Shown piece by piece: positions 1 through 11,797 of a stretch of 64,000 nt of DNA. Both the position numbers and the translations under genes were made by a program. The notes beneath the pieces are model-generated. The model saw nothing but the letters and a program-made list of their open reading frames with translations, was not told the DNA's origin and searched no databases. Source of the stretch: Neopestalotiopsis rosae (Eukaryota; Ascomycota; Sordariomycetes; Amphisphaeriales; Sporocadaceae); NCBI GenBank assembly GCA_023078685.1, contig JALGAS010000003.1:4588001-4652000 (forward strand), read 5' to 3'. Position 1 is the stretch's first letter, and each line of letters starts with the position of its first letter.

Positions 1-1151
1 CTCCGATAACTGCTTAGGCTTTGAAGCACCGCTGACCTGTATGTCCGCTGCGCCACTCAGCACAGCGTGTCGTCGATGCCACCAGTCGACTTCGGCAGTC
101 TCGACCTGCTCTAGGAGAACCTCCTTCTCAAGCCACTCTTGTCGGTACAGCTCCTCCCATTCCTTGCATTGCTCACGGAGTGTGACGCCCTCCTCAGTTG
201 CCCACTTGAGGTTGGCGACACACAATCGCCACAGTGACTCGATGTCTGCCTGTCCAATCGATAGTTCCTTAGACGTAAAACCATGTTGCTCTGTAAGAGT
301 GGTGAAGAAGTCTGAGCCAACTTCCTCGTTTTCACCAGCGTCGTCCATGGAGTCGTCCTGAGCACCGTGAGGCTGTTGAGTCTTTAATACAATCTTGAGT
401 CTATTGTTCTGTTTTGCCTTGTCGGCGCGTTCGTGTTGCAGAGACTTGGGAACGGGGTCACTGGGTCGTAAAGCCTCGGTTTCATGTACGGTGCGCATGT
501 GCTTGGCCAGGGCGTCAGATCTCGTGAAAGCGCGGTCGCATTCTGAAGCCGTGTTAGCATGATGATTCGCATTGTGTCAAGATATTGGGAAATCGCGAAT
601 CCAGTTGGACTCTTGCCAGGAAAATCATAATCAGCAGACATACCAGGCAAGTAGCAGTAAAAGGGCTTTTCGCGCGTGTGACTGCGCATATGTGCCTTGA
701 GTGCATACCCACTGGCGTGCGGCATGCTCTTCCTCGTGCAACCAATCCATTCACACGTGTACTTCTTCTGTCGACTCTCGATGTGGTCGTTGTGGATGTG
801 TTCGACAAGGTTGTCCATGTTGCCCTGATCGCCTGCGTCACAGCCGTCCCAAGCGCAGATTGTTACCTGTTCCTGTGCCTCCTCCTCGTCGAGTTTGGCG
901 TTGATAGGCGAGTTGGGCACGTCGCCCGATGTGTCTGAAGAGATATCGCCATCGAAATCTGGCTCTGGCTCTGCTGGTTCTGGGTCGACGTGCGCAGAGG
1001 ACGAGGCGCGCGAATCGTCGCGAATCTTTTGGCGCTTAGACGGCGGCAGCGCTGGCTCATCCACGGCTGGCGAATCGTACTCGTTATCAGGCTCGGGTGA
1101 GTCAGAGGACAACGAGCTGATGTCCGACGATGATTCTGATAGCAATGGCAT
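1..1151 (-). CDS. C2H2 zinc-finger protein (3' end beyond window)
   Basis: Two exons are visible: 1151-644 and 542 to the window edge, joined through a GTATGT donor and CAG acceptor. About 350 residues can be read and the frame stays open to base 1, so the C-terminus is missing. An acidic, Ser-rich N-terminus (residues 1-90) precedes three C2H2 fingers: C99/C104/H118/H123, C133/C138/H154/H158 and C166/C171/H184/H189. The third finger is completed only by splicing, which confirms the intron. A charged, probably helical segment with several Trp follows (about residues 240-330). The finger block, with HTREKPF linker and HMRTVHETEALRPSDP tail, matches the fungal proteins labelled Gli3-like C2H2 factors. 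A relation to the Iec1-type zinc-finger subunit of the INO80 remodeller is possible but not proven. A nuclear DNA-binding or chromatin role is inferred. It diverges from ABP1. Confidence 0.85.
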
Positions 1152-2169
1152 TTTTGGCTTGGGTGGTTCTTAGCGAACCGAGGACGACTAGTTTGATGCG
1201 GAAGCTGCCCTGCTATATTCGAATGCTATCAGCCGGGCTTGGCCGACTGTCGCCGTGATCAAGACGATACTTGTAGTGTCTGTTTATTGATGCAAATAAA
1301 TAGGTCAGCTAGAACCGTCAATGGACCCGTTGCTTGCGTTTGTTGTTCGTGGGACGAAAGCGATCGCCGTTGCTGCGTGTTTGAAGGTGCCCTCCGATTG
1401 GGGAAAGATGCAGCTGAGAGATTCCCATGCGATCGACAGGGCTGTTGGGGCTAGCGCTCAGTACGTAATCAGTCAATATTCCCGTCCCCAAGTTTGTTAC
1501 GGGAAAATGAGCCAAAACGGACATACAATTACTCTGGACTTGAAAAGGAGCAGCAATGTCGATCAGCCAAAATGCACTGCCACAACCCAAGTACGCAATC
1601 TAGGTACAACTCTGAACTATGCCCGACATTGTTTTATTCGGTTGCCTAATGCTTCTAGACGCCTGGTACGACACCAAAATAAGTGTATTTCTAGTGTATG
1701 ATATATACTATCCTATGCAAATGGCATGATGGAATCGTTTGGATCTTAACAGAAGAACATACGAATTCACGGCGTATCTGGCTGCAAAGAAAAGTAGTAT
1801 TACTGTTGGGCATCTGGCGTCTTGTACACTAAGCAGAATACATACACTATAAGAAGCACAAACAGAATAATGCGCCCTGCACGACATGGTGATTGCAAGG
1901 GGGGAACTTTGTTCAGTGTTACCTCCCGCAGGTTCCGTTTCCTCCAGGGACGTATAAACTCTATTGATTGGCTCTCGTCACCCCTAGGCTAGTGCACCTG
2001 TACCGTTTACCTCCATTCACTCACAGTACGACGCTCCCCCTCCGTAACTGACGTAGTCATCGACCCCACGGCCGGTCGCTCAGCTCCTGTTCATTCACTG
2101 GGAACATCGAGCAAGCTGGTTCTTAGAACCTCTTTCAACCCAGATCACCAACCTCATTCGCAAACAATC
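1152..2169. other. Divergent intergenic region, C2H2 gene / ABP1
   Basis: About 1 kb lies between the two start codons and must hold both promoters. The 150 bases before the ABP1 ATG are rich in C and T, as is common in fungal leaders. ORFs here (for example 1318-1590 minus and 1321-1701 plus) lie opposite each other and match nothing I recognise. Confidence 0.6.
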
Positions 2170-4644
2170 ATGGCGTCCCTCAATCTCTCGATCAATGGGC
2201 CCTCGATCAAGTCCAGCTACCAAGCTGTGATTAATGCATCCGCCTCTGGCAACTCCTCCACTTTCGCCAGCTGGGCCTTGTTCTCAGTCCAAGCTCCCCT
2301 CGCCAATGCCTTCCAAGATTCAGGCAATAAGGAGAGTGTGTTGAAGGTGCAGACCACCGGCGAAGGCGAGCTCGAGGAACTGCTCGAAGACTTCAACGAG
2401 GGTCGAGTACAATTCGCCTTTGTCAAAATCAAGGATCCCAACTCCGGTCTCCCGAAATATGCCCTCATTGCCTGGGTAAGCTGACTGACCCGTCCACTCT
2501 GCTAGCCTCTCTGCTGCAATAAACTGACCACGATTACAACAGTGCGGCGGAGGTGTTCCAGAACGTACCAAGGGCTACTTTACTAGCCATCTCAACGCTG
2601 TTTCCAAGGTTCTTCACGGCTATCACGTACAGATCACCGCTCGCTCGGACAGCGACATCGAACCAGCAAACATTCTACAAAAGATAGCCGATGCCTCGGG
2701 CGCAAAGTACACTGCTGGAGGCAGCGCACCAGTCAAGTCATCGGGCGGCCCTCCTCCTGTCAAGTCGAAGCCCGTGTTCCCCACGACTGCCAGCGGCACC
2801 ATCTCCTTCAACCCACTCGTGGCCGCGCGCAATGCCCAATTGCGCTCGAAAACAGATGACGACGGCTGGGGCGAAGATGCCCCTCAAGTCTCGCGGAGTC
2901 AGATCGAGAAGGTCGAGTCTGCTTACAAGCCTACAAAGGTTGACATCAATGCGCTCCGAAACCAACCTACGGCATCCACGGGCGATGAGCGTCCCGATGT
3001 GATCAGAGGTGCCTATCAGCCAGTCGGCAAGATTGACATTGCTGCTATTCGGGCCGCTGCCAAGGAGAAACCCGACGACAGGCCTACAGTGGTCAAGGGC
3101 GCATACGAGCCCGTCGGAAAGGTGGACATTGCCGCCATTCGTGCGAAAGCCCAGAAGCCAGCTGAGCCTACCCCTGAGGAGGCACCCGAGCAGCCAAAGT
3201 CTCTGGCCGAGCGAAGCGCAGCTTTCCACCAGTCCGAGCGTATCACAGAGCTACCAAAGCCAAAGGTGGCCAGGAAGTTCGACAACTCCTCTTCATTTGG
3301 AGGTACTAAGCCTCTGAATCCGGGTGGTTTCGGTCTGCTCGGGCCTGCTGGCGGCGCTCCTAAAGACCCACAGGTCGGCTCGGCTGGACGGTCTTTCGCG
3401 GCATCCAGTGGCAAGACTCCTGCACAGCTTTGGGCCGAAAAGAAGGCAGCTCAGGGTGGTGGAGCGGCCCCCAGTGTTGCTAGCCCCTCTGTGACTTCGC
3501 CTGTCGCGCCGCAAAAGAGTGGAGGATGGCAGAGTGGATACACTGGCAAGTCCTGGGGTTCTGTGCAGACAGCAGCTTATGGTCGGGGAATTCCTGGACA
3601 GAAGACTGGAGATACTGCGACTAGCCAGGGCAATGAGGAGCAAGAGGCCAAGCCCGAGGGTGTCAGTTCTTTGAAGGATCGATTCAAGGGTGCCGCACCT
3701 ATCGGTGTTGCAGCAGGTGCCGGAGCTGCTGCCGGCGCCGCCGCCGGTTACGCTGCCGCTGGTGGAGACGATGAGGAGGAAGAGGAGTCAGCTCCTCCGC
3801 CGCCACCTCCAGCCACCCGACCTTCAGATGGCCCATCTGGTGGCTTTGCTCTGCCTGGCATGCCCCCTCGCCCACCTCCCGTGACCGATGAAGAAGAGGA
3901 AGAGGAGGAGCCTGAGCCTATCTCAGTCGCTGTGCCTGTCCCTCGAGGTCCTGAGCCCGAGCTGGAGCCTGCTCATGAACCGCCAAGATCTCTGCCTACT
4001 CGTCCTTTGGCACAAGAAGTACCTGCAGAGGAGGAGCTTCCCGAGGAGGAGGATGCCTATGATCCTCGAGCTGCAGCAACTGCTGTTGCAGAGCAACAAT
4101 TTGGCGAGGAGCAAGTCGCCAACGCCCCCGCTGCCTCTGGTGGAAAGAGGGCATTGATCCAGTATGACTACGAGAAGGCAGAAGACAATGAGCTTGAACT
4201 CCGCGAAGGCGACTATGTGACCAACATTGAGATGGTGGATGAGGATTGGTGGATGGGTACCAACTCTGCCGGAGAGAGCGGTCTTTTCCCCTCCAACTAC
4301 GTAGAACTTGTTGACGATGACGATTCGGCGCCGGCTGGTGGTGCTGCACCTCCTCCCCCACCTCCGGCGGCTGCCGTACACGAGCCGGAGCCGGAGCCGG
4401 AGGCTGCGGGTGGCGGCGGTGCTACTGCTATTGCAAGCTTCGACTATGAAGCTGCCGAGGACAATGGTACGTCTCTGGGCATTACTTGAAAGAAAATCTT
4501 GCTAACATATTCATTACAGAACTCAGCTTTCCCGAGGGCGCCACCATTACTGGTCTCGAGTTCCCCGACGACGATTGGTGGTTTGGTCACTACGGCGGCG
4601 CATCTGGACTGTTCCCAGCCAACTATGTCGAGCTCAACCAGTAG
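2170..4644 (+). CDS. ABP1: Actin-binding protein Abp1 (ADF-H, two SH3)
   Basis: Three exons (2170-2475, 2543-4466, 4520-4644) encode 784 residues. The N-terminal ADF/cofilin-homology domain (about residues 1-135) is interrupted by the first intron and rejoined as [15 protein letters not shown]. The middle is low-complexity with three 30-residue-spaced repeats of the form [13 protein letters not shown] (residues about 230, 260 and 290), then Ala/Gly, poly-Glu and poly-Pro stretches. Two SH3 domains end the protein (about 636-694 and 729-784), both with the ALYDYEA-like start, DWW and LFPxNYVEL signatures. The last intron splits SH3-2. This is the classic Abp1 architecture: a cortical actin-patch adaptor that binds F-actin, promotes Arp2/3 activity and recruits endocytic partners through its SH3 domains. 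The start is at the beginning of the ADF domain. Confidence 0.97.
2924..3145 (+). repeat. Three 90-bp coding repeats inside ABP1
   Basis: Three copies of a motif reading Y-(K/Q/E)-P-(T/V)-x-K-(V/I)-D-I start at 2924, 3014 and 3104, exactly 90 bases (30 residues) apart. Each ends in (A/N)(A/L)(I/R)R, and copies 2 and 3 are nearly identical ([13 protein letters not shown] and [13 protein letters not shown]). The linkers are charged and Pro-rich. They look like repeated short linear motifs rather than a folded domain. Confidence 0.85.
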
Positions 4645-7600
4645 ACACGGGGGCTTGATTCATTGTGCTTTCTTTATATGGATGTAGCAAAAAAGCGACA
4701 CTTTTCAGGCGAGAAAGAAGAATAGATCTTGAAACCACTCGTACTTCCATGAGATTGTAATGCCTGTTTTGTGAAAAATTGATGCCAAAAGTTTCTCCTA
4801 CGTGACGCCAAAGTTGATTACATAATTATCCTTTGCTTGAAGTGTATGTAATTATCCCGTCACTACATCGTCTAGGTGCAATTCTTTTCTTCCGGGATAT
4901 AAACTTTTCTTCTGGAGAGCTCTTGCGCCTGTAATATAGCGGTTATTATTCTCAGCTTTAATCCAAGCGAACACTGAGAAATCGGGTCAGACTATACACA
5001 TACATAACCTTCCTGGCTTCTCTGGTAATAATTCGACATATACCTGCGCAAAGGGACATAAGACGATTCGCTGAATTAATGCCTTGGACCTCTGGACTGG
5101 ACATCTGGACTTTTCAGAGGCTCGACTCTTCCCATTGCCTTACCTCGATTTCTGTCCAGCCCGCGTGTTGCTCTTGCGAGATTTAGACAGCATATGCGTT
5201 GTCGTCAATAGCCCAGCCAGGCAAAATTACTATATATTGCTTGCTTTGTAAAAGTATACCTAGGTCTTCTGGCTTACATTTAGAGCTACTGGGCCCGATC
5301 ATGGGAATTTACATGTTCGACGATGGGTGCATCTGATTATGGCAGACTCTGTGTAAAGAGATGCAATATTACTTGACCTTCCTGCTGCCGATAGGTAGGC
5401 TATGATGAACAATATAGAATAGCCGCATCTTTGCGCATGCAAGTACTGCTTTGTACAGTATCCCGATGCGCCACAGGAGTGGCTGAGTAACACGGCAATC
5501 TTTGATGAAGGGTTTCACATGATTCATGTATCCCCGTGCAAAGTGGTTATCATAAAGATAGACCATCCATCATTCTGACTCTCGATTCGGTGTTATTGGT
5601 GTGGCGGCCACGTCAAAGTTCGCCGCCAAACTGCAACGAAAATCGTGGCTGAGCACTTTAAGCATGTGGCTCGTAATCCTTGGAAACGGGAAGGATCTCT
5701 CTTTGGGGTGACAAGAGGCTTGGCTAGAATCTGGGCTTTTTTGTGGCGGGAAGGGGAAAACATGACCACCTTTTTATTAAGGCACCCCTTGTCAAAGCCT
5801 GGTCCGACCAATTGGACGGGCGCCGTCGCACGTTGAGCAACGTTTCTTTAACTATTTGATTTTCCCTCTCTTTCCCTCTCTGCTTTTAGCTGTTGCACGG
5901 CTAATCGGCAGATTGCCAAGAACTTAAGAGCCCCAGGGCCATGTTCATAACGGCCAGAAGCAGAACACAGCCAAGCAGTAGCAGCGGCGATTCGGGAATT
6001 CCCGAGAACAAGCTCGGAATAAAATTGAAAGGGCAGAGAATTGAAAGAGATGCTGCTGCTGCTCCAGCTCAGGATTTAGCAGATTAGTTCCAGGTAATGT
6101 ATCATGATACAGTTGGGCAGATCCTCCTTAGCCTTGGAGACATGAGATGGATCATGTGGTTATGGAGAGGGGAGCGAACTGTTCGGGAGTTTGGGGTCAG
6201 TTTATCTAGGAGCAAAGAGGAGCGTGCCATCGGATCTTTGGGCGAACATGGGGGCCCTAGAAAAGCAACACCCGTGGTGGCTTTTGGTGGAGTTGCCTTT
6301 CTTCTTTTTCTCTCTGTGCAGTACGTAGGATCCCGGGAACCCTTGGAAGGCAATTGATTGACCTCGTACCTGCCTGTACCGCCAGGGCTGTAACGGCAGA
6401 ACGGCATCCATCTGCCAAGTACTACAGTAGTAAATGGACAGTGGGCGGCCCCTGGGTCCTGATTTTATGAAGAGCTGCAACGACTCGCAGAGGAACCCGG
6501 TAACACACATTGCAGTTGTCGCATATCGCAATGAGCAAAGTTCCTGATCATGGAAAATAGTGATGCCTGATCAGTCACAACAACCACCAGGACTTGCAAC
6601 TATTCAAAGTCACCTGTGTGAGTAGGTAGCGTACGTGTGCAGCTGAGCCACCATGACTTCACTACTTACCCCGTAGTATGCAATAGCCACTGTAGCTTAG
6701 CTCTCGCGTATCTACTTTTGTCCAAGATTCATGTACTAGCATCTTTTTTTTGCTGAAGCGGTGCGACAATTGCGAGTGCCGAAACCGCCCAACGGTACAC
6801 CCAAACAGCTTGAGGAGAAGACGGTGACGCCGCTGTGCTAGAGGAACGGCGATTTGTTGCATGATCTACGTTTGTACAATGGCTCCTAGCAGAACCCACG
6901 ATCTGTCCTTGGAATACTGGTCCCCTAGAGAGTCCATATGATTGCCCGACCCATCACGAGGACCACCCGATATGCCTTCCAGCAGGGCAGCCCTAGGGAA
7001 AGACTGGAAACAATCCAGCTTGGGAGAGCTCCAGACTAGTAGTACCGCGGTAGTACATACAAGCTATTCTTGACCAGCTAAGCAGGTACCTTAGCTCTAA
7101 AAATTGGCATCGATAATTTGAGATGGTGTGGAGTCAAAAAGACGCATCATCCTGTCCCCAACTCCCAGGCGCAGGCGCAAGCGCAGGCACTGCCAAACTG
7201 CATGCACCACTGATGAGTGTGGGCTCCGAGAGAGCAAAAGCTTCCTTGCCAGTAGCTCTGCGATTCGTCCGCTCTCCCAGCTTGTCTTTTTTGCATTAGG
7301 GGACTTTGCACGGAGGACCCGCGCGGCCATGGCCTATTCCCATCCAGTCCAGTGGCTTGAGTGGCTCTCACGGTCTCGGTGGGCTCTTGCAGGCTCGCCC
7401 GACTGGCTCCCAGGCAAGGCAAAAGCTGCACATTGCCCCTCCACACGCCGCTGAAACCTCGATGATCCATATGAGCAGAGAACCTGACATGGGTTTGATC
7501 TGATGAATGGGATGGGAGGCCGAGCAGCGCAGTCAGTAGTGTTCGAAAGACAGCCCGACACACCCCGGTCAACTTTGATCTTTCCGTGGGCCTCCCAAGG

Positions 7601-7680
7601 AAAAGCGCTTTTGCCTTTCCCCGTGGTCACAGTGGAAAGAAGAGGTAAAGGAAAGGTCGGTCGGGTAGAAAAGTGTAGTG

Positions 7681-7708
7681 GTCAGTGGTCAGTGGTCAGT
7701 GGTCAGTG
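7681..7708. repeat. Tandem 7-bp repeat (GTCAGTG x4)
   Basis: Four perfect copies of GTCAGTG occur head to tail, followed by a GCTCACTG half that can pair back with them. The repeat sits about 590 bases upstream of the Cys-rich protein start. Confidence 0.95.
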
Positions 7709-7995
7709 GCTCACTGTTTTAGTACCTAGGTTGCCCCAAAGTACGTACGAAAGTGTCATTGCCTTTACGTCGCCTCGTTCCCGCCGTCCTGTCACATCTG
7801 TCTCTTGAAACTTTTTTTTTCTTTTAATTCTTCTTCCTGAATCTTCCTAAACCTTCGGTTGTCAGCTTTGAACTAGTCGACGGCTTACCTCTTCATCATC
7901 TGCTGTCCACCAAAACTCTCCTCATCCTCTTTGCCCTCAGTAATACCATACATTAGCAAGTAGGTACGTATTATATTCCGCTCTGCCCGGCTTGG

Positions 7996-8030
7996 CAGTC
8001 CAGTCCAGTTCCAGTGCCAGTTCCAGTCCA
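7996..8030. repeat. CCAGT-rich simple repeat
   Basis: Irregular reiterations of (T)CCAGT and (G)CCAGT lie in the probable leader of the gene starting at 8299. Confidence 0.7.
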
Positions 8031-8298
8031 ATCGCTCCAAGCTGCCGGTTCTCACTAAGGAGATCTTGGCTCTCTTTCTCCCACACGGGTCCAGTTCTGT
8101 CGTCAGCAGCAAAGGAAGAACGAGCCGGTGCCATTCTGTCATATTTCCTGTCCCATCGAAACCCCGCGAAACTTTGTCGAGTCTTCGTCCGTTATTGTAC
8201 ACTTTTTTTGACGGGTTGTCATTTTTTGCTTGGCGTTGCTGACTCTTATATCGCAACCTCTTTTTTCAGATCGAAGAGAAATCCGCGAAAAACCAACA

Positions 8299-8811
8299 AT
8301 GGCCTCGCAGCAGTACTACAACCAGGGCCCTCCTCAGGGCTACGGCGGTGGCGGTTACCCCCAGCAGCCTCAGCCTGTACGTCCTTTTTCTTCTCACCCT
8401 ACCTTGCCGCCCCTTTGTTTCGCGCGATCGACCCTTTCGAGCAATTGTCGCATAGCCGACTATATCCTACGTCAATAGTCGAAATTCCTCGTCGCAAGGA
8501 GATTTGGGATATAGTGCAGCTCGAACGGATCGATTGCGACGACAAATGAATGACTCCTGGACCTTTACTAACATGAAAGATAGGCCTACGGTCCTCCCCC
8601 CGGACAGTACGGTCCCCCTCAGGGTGGCGGTTACTACCAGCAGGGCCCTCCCCAGATGGGCTACCAGCAGCAGCCCCCTCCCCAGCAGCAGAAGTCTAGT
8701 GGTCCCTGCGGTGGTGGATGCCTGGGTACCTGTTTGGCAGCCCTCTGCTGTTGCTGTGTCGTTGAAGAGGGATGCGAATGTTGCGCCGACTGCTGCGAAC
8801 TTTGCCTGTAA
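8299..8811 (+). CDS. Small Gln/Pro/Gly-rich protein with Cys-rich C-terminus
   Basis: Two exons (8299-8376 and 8584-8811) encode 101 residues. The N-terminal two thirds is a disordered Q/P/G/Y-rich segment with repeated YGPP and QQGPP units. It is followed by K-S-S-G-P-C and a C-terminal block with 13 cysteines, including a CCCC run, then an acidic VVEEG and more Cys pairs. The layout resembles the fungal and plant CYSTM / cysteine-rich membrane-module proteins, which are tail-anchored or palmitoylated and linked to stress tolerance. Membership is an inference from composition. The intron is 207 nt with a GTACGT donor and TAG acceptor, and the joined exons continue the same low-complexity pattern. 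The stop codon TAA overlaps a good splice donor (GTAAGC at 8808), so an alternative C-terminus is conceivable. Confidence 0.8.
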
Positions 8812-9774
8812 GCGCGACGCGCTTGAAGACGGGGGGATTTGCTTCACTTGAGCGACACGACCTACGAAATATACCAGAACCGACTTGAAATGCGCTGCAA
8901 GGCTGGCGAATTTCAACTCGCGCAGCCCACATCGCAGGGCTACAGATGAACGAATGATTGAGTACCGACGGGGTTATCGTGGATGAGGGTCTATTCGACC
9001 TATCGTCCAATATATTTGGGCCATGAAGGGACCTGCGTTGGTTGGTGCTGGAGTCAATCGCGCATGATGATAGCGGGGCAAGCAAACATTCCTCCCTTGT
9101 GAGGAGCCTTTTATTTTATCGAGTTTGGGGGTCAACATGGGCTTAACGAATTTGCTTTACTCCTTTTTGGAAGTTGTTGAATATATCATTTACTTTTGAA
9201 CCCGCCTGTTACATATCGCCCTCCCAGGAGTAGTCAGCTCCGCGCGCGTCCGAGTGTATACTTGCGTGATGACTTCGGAGGTCTCGAAGGATCGTGCAAA
9301 AGATTACTTGAAGTTGAGAATGATAGCCCATGCTAATGACGAAACTCATGACTGGAGTTTTTCACCCATCAACCTATCAGACGTTTTCTTTCAAGTAGAA
9401 GCGATGAGCCTTGTAAAAAGAAAGGGAATCTCAAGCAGTCCTAATTGGATTGCTCCGGTTCCCAAGAGCTAATTGGAGTGCAAGGTGACAATAGAATGGC
9501 GTGATGGCTCCATTTATGATCTGTATATTCTATAGCTAAACTATATTAGTTCGCAGATTTAAACGTGGTACAAAACGCTGGATCGGCACCTTCTACACAC
9601 TTGCACCGCCGCCTTTGTCTGCAAGGACTAGGAAAGGCCCTCCAAGTTGACATTTAGGTTTTTGATATCTGCAGGCACATTGGCACTTCATTCAACGAAA
9701 TTGACTAATATTTCACATCGACATATATGGTACATATGATCAAGGTCAAGATGTTCGGTAAATTCATTTTTTAT
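8812..9774. other. Convergent intergenic region
   Basis: This holds the 3' ends of two convergent genes. A 72-codon ORF at 9254-9472 (plus) has no recognisable features and I do not call it. Confidence 0.5.
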
Positions 9775-11797
9775 TCAGCCAGGATCATTCCGTAGCATAT
9801 TTCGAATGGCCTCTTGCTCGTCCCACGCAGCACCTTGTATCTGGCGCAAGTCAAAACATTTACAGAATGAAAGCTCGTCTTTGGATGATAATATGCCCTG
9901 GGAAGAGGAATCCATGCTTGCCTTTTCTTCTGCCGCCGTCTTGACAATCTCTCCGAGGAGCCGTTTGTACACTCGGCAGCACCCCGTGGAATCGCCACGC
10001 CATGTAGTAGCAGTAGCAGTGGCAGTAGTAGTGGTGGCTTGCTTCCGCATGGCAAAGACGTGTCCAGCGAGGCAGATCCACACGAGTGCAGATACCTCGG
10101 CCGCGTCCTGATGAAGAGCGCCGAGGCGTCGCTGCTGCCGCTCGGAAAGAATGAGCGAGACTTGGTTTGCCAGCTGGTTGAGCAATATGTCATCGTTGCA
10201 GGGGACGTCCAGCATGAGTTCTTTCAGGTATATGAGTACCAGTATTCGTAAGGCCGTCTCTATTGCTCTCATATTACTGCTCGTATCGTCATTATTGGCC
10301 GAGCGCTGCTGTTGTTCACCGGCATTGGGTAGTACTGGGAAGTGTTGAGCAGCATGCAGTGCACTCATATCAAGAGCTGCCCCCGGAGAAGAAGAAGAAG
10401 GAATAACCTCGTCGTATTCTCGTAACAGAGGCCCGGGAATCGTCAGCAGTCTATGCGTCAAGTAATAAAAGTCCTCGAGTGTCTCTGGGGCGTAATGTTG
10501 TGGTAGCGAGGACGATGAGGCGGCTTCTTGATCTTGTTTGGCCACATGGTCCTCGCAAAACTTGGCCGCGGCTACTAATGTTCCCAAGGATTCCTTGTCA
10601 AAGTTGAATACCTCTAGACTGGCACGGGCAGCTTGCGCAACATCCCCTGAATCTCCTACTCTCGATAAATATCGCGCCTTGCAGGGCAGGCCCGCAAGCA
10701 TTGTGCATGGTTTTGTTGCCGCGGAGAGTGCGCCAATGATATCTGCACTACAGAAGGAGAAAATTTGAGTCAATAATTGCTGACAGCTGACGAGTATAAC
10801 GGAACCCAGACACATACCATCTTATCACGTCGAGCGTGCCAGGAAAAAGTCTCTCCTGCCCTCCAGCAATATCCAACAGATTCAAGAGCCCCTGCATGTG
10901 CACATGCCAGTGCTTGGACTTGCCCTGATAGCCGGAGATGATGGCCAGAGAGGCCACGGCCCGTATGGTGACGTCGCGCGCCTTGTCGCTGCGGTCGGCG
11001 GCCTCGCTCACCCGCCGGTTGACGATCGAGTACAGCTGCGAGGCAAGGGACGTCAGCTGCGGCGTCTCGTGCCTCCCTGACTTGGCGGCGTCGAAGAGCG
11101 CGCCCATGGTCAGCGCGCAGTGTATCGTCGTGGGATCGTGGACCTGCCACGTGGACTTTTCTATTATCTCTACGGGCTGCTTCACTTCCCCTTGCTGCGG
11201 CGGGCACCCGTGGCTTCCAATGTGGTTGCTGCTGCTGCTTGATTCGTTGTGACCGAAAGCCAGTGCCATGAACCGGAGACGCTTGGCTGGGTCGATTCTG
11301 GCCGGCGAGTGGTGGCTGTAAGCTGCCCATGGCGGCAAGGGGATCGGCTCCGGGTGGTTCAGGCTGTTTGCGCTGCTGGTGTTGAACGCTTGTTCAGAGT
11401 TGAATGTGTCCGAGACGGTTGTCCTTGGGGAACTCGAAGACAGTCTCGTACCGGGAGAGAGCCGGCCATGTGCAGCCTCCCGCCCTGCCGACCTCGAGCC
11501 CGTCTTGTGTCCGTCTTGAGTCGTACCTCGGTTTTTCCGCCTCGACCTTCTGCCGTCCCCGCCGTTGTTGACAAAGGTAAGCTCTCCGGATGTGGGTAAG
11601 ATGGAGCCACTTCCTGATTCCTTTCTAGCAGGTGCAACGTTACTGGCGGAGGAGTTGATAAAAGCAGTGCCGTTATGCTTCTGTTTCGATACCTTGAAAC
11701 CTCTCCGCGTTGAGATCATGGCACCATCCTGAATAGTAATGTTGAAGTGGTCCATGATGCTCTGTCGTCTACTCGTAATGCCATGTGCAAATCTCAA
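9775..11797 (-). CDS. Fungal transcription-factor-like protein (DUF3468 type), no zinc cluster
   Basis: Two exons (11797-10818 and 10747-9775) give up to 650 residues. The join is I-R-C-A-D-I-I; a second AG 5 nt downstream would create an immediate stop. The N-terminal 150 residues are basic and Ser-rich, with G-D-G-R-R-S-R-R-K-N, but contain no CX2CX6C zinc cluster. From about residue 155 the sequence P-P-W-A-A-Y and R-L-R-F-M-A-L-A-F, then helical segments (T-I-H-C-A-L-T-M-G-A-L-F), fits the fungal-specific transcription factor family 2 (PF11951, DUF3468). Near the C-terminus a (AGT/AGC)n microsatellite encodes a Thr/Ala run. Such proteins are probable nuclear regulators, though the DNA-binding mode is unknown here. 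ATG at 11752 (M-D-H-F-N-I) is an alternative start. Confidence 0.75.

Larger units (their letters stand above)
4645..8298. other. Long gene-free region upstream of the Cys-rich gene
   Basis: No convincing gene lies in these 3.65 kb. ORFs such as 6202-6531 (minus) and 7147-7572 (minus) overlap others on both strands, have no recognisable domain and no spliceable continuation. The stretch has a pyrimidine run near 5860-5885, a 7-bp tandem repeat at 7681-7708, a T-rich tract at 7809-7835 and a CCAGT-rich simple repeat at 7996-8030. It probably contains a long promoter and leader for the gene starting at 8299. Confidence 0.5.
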
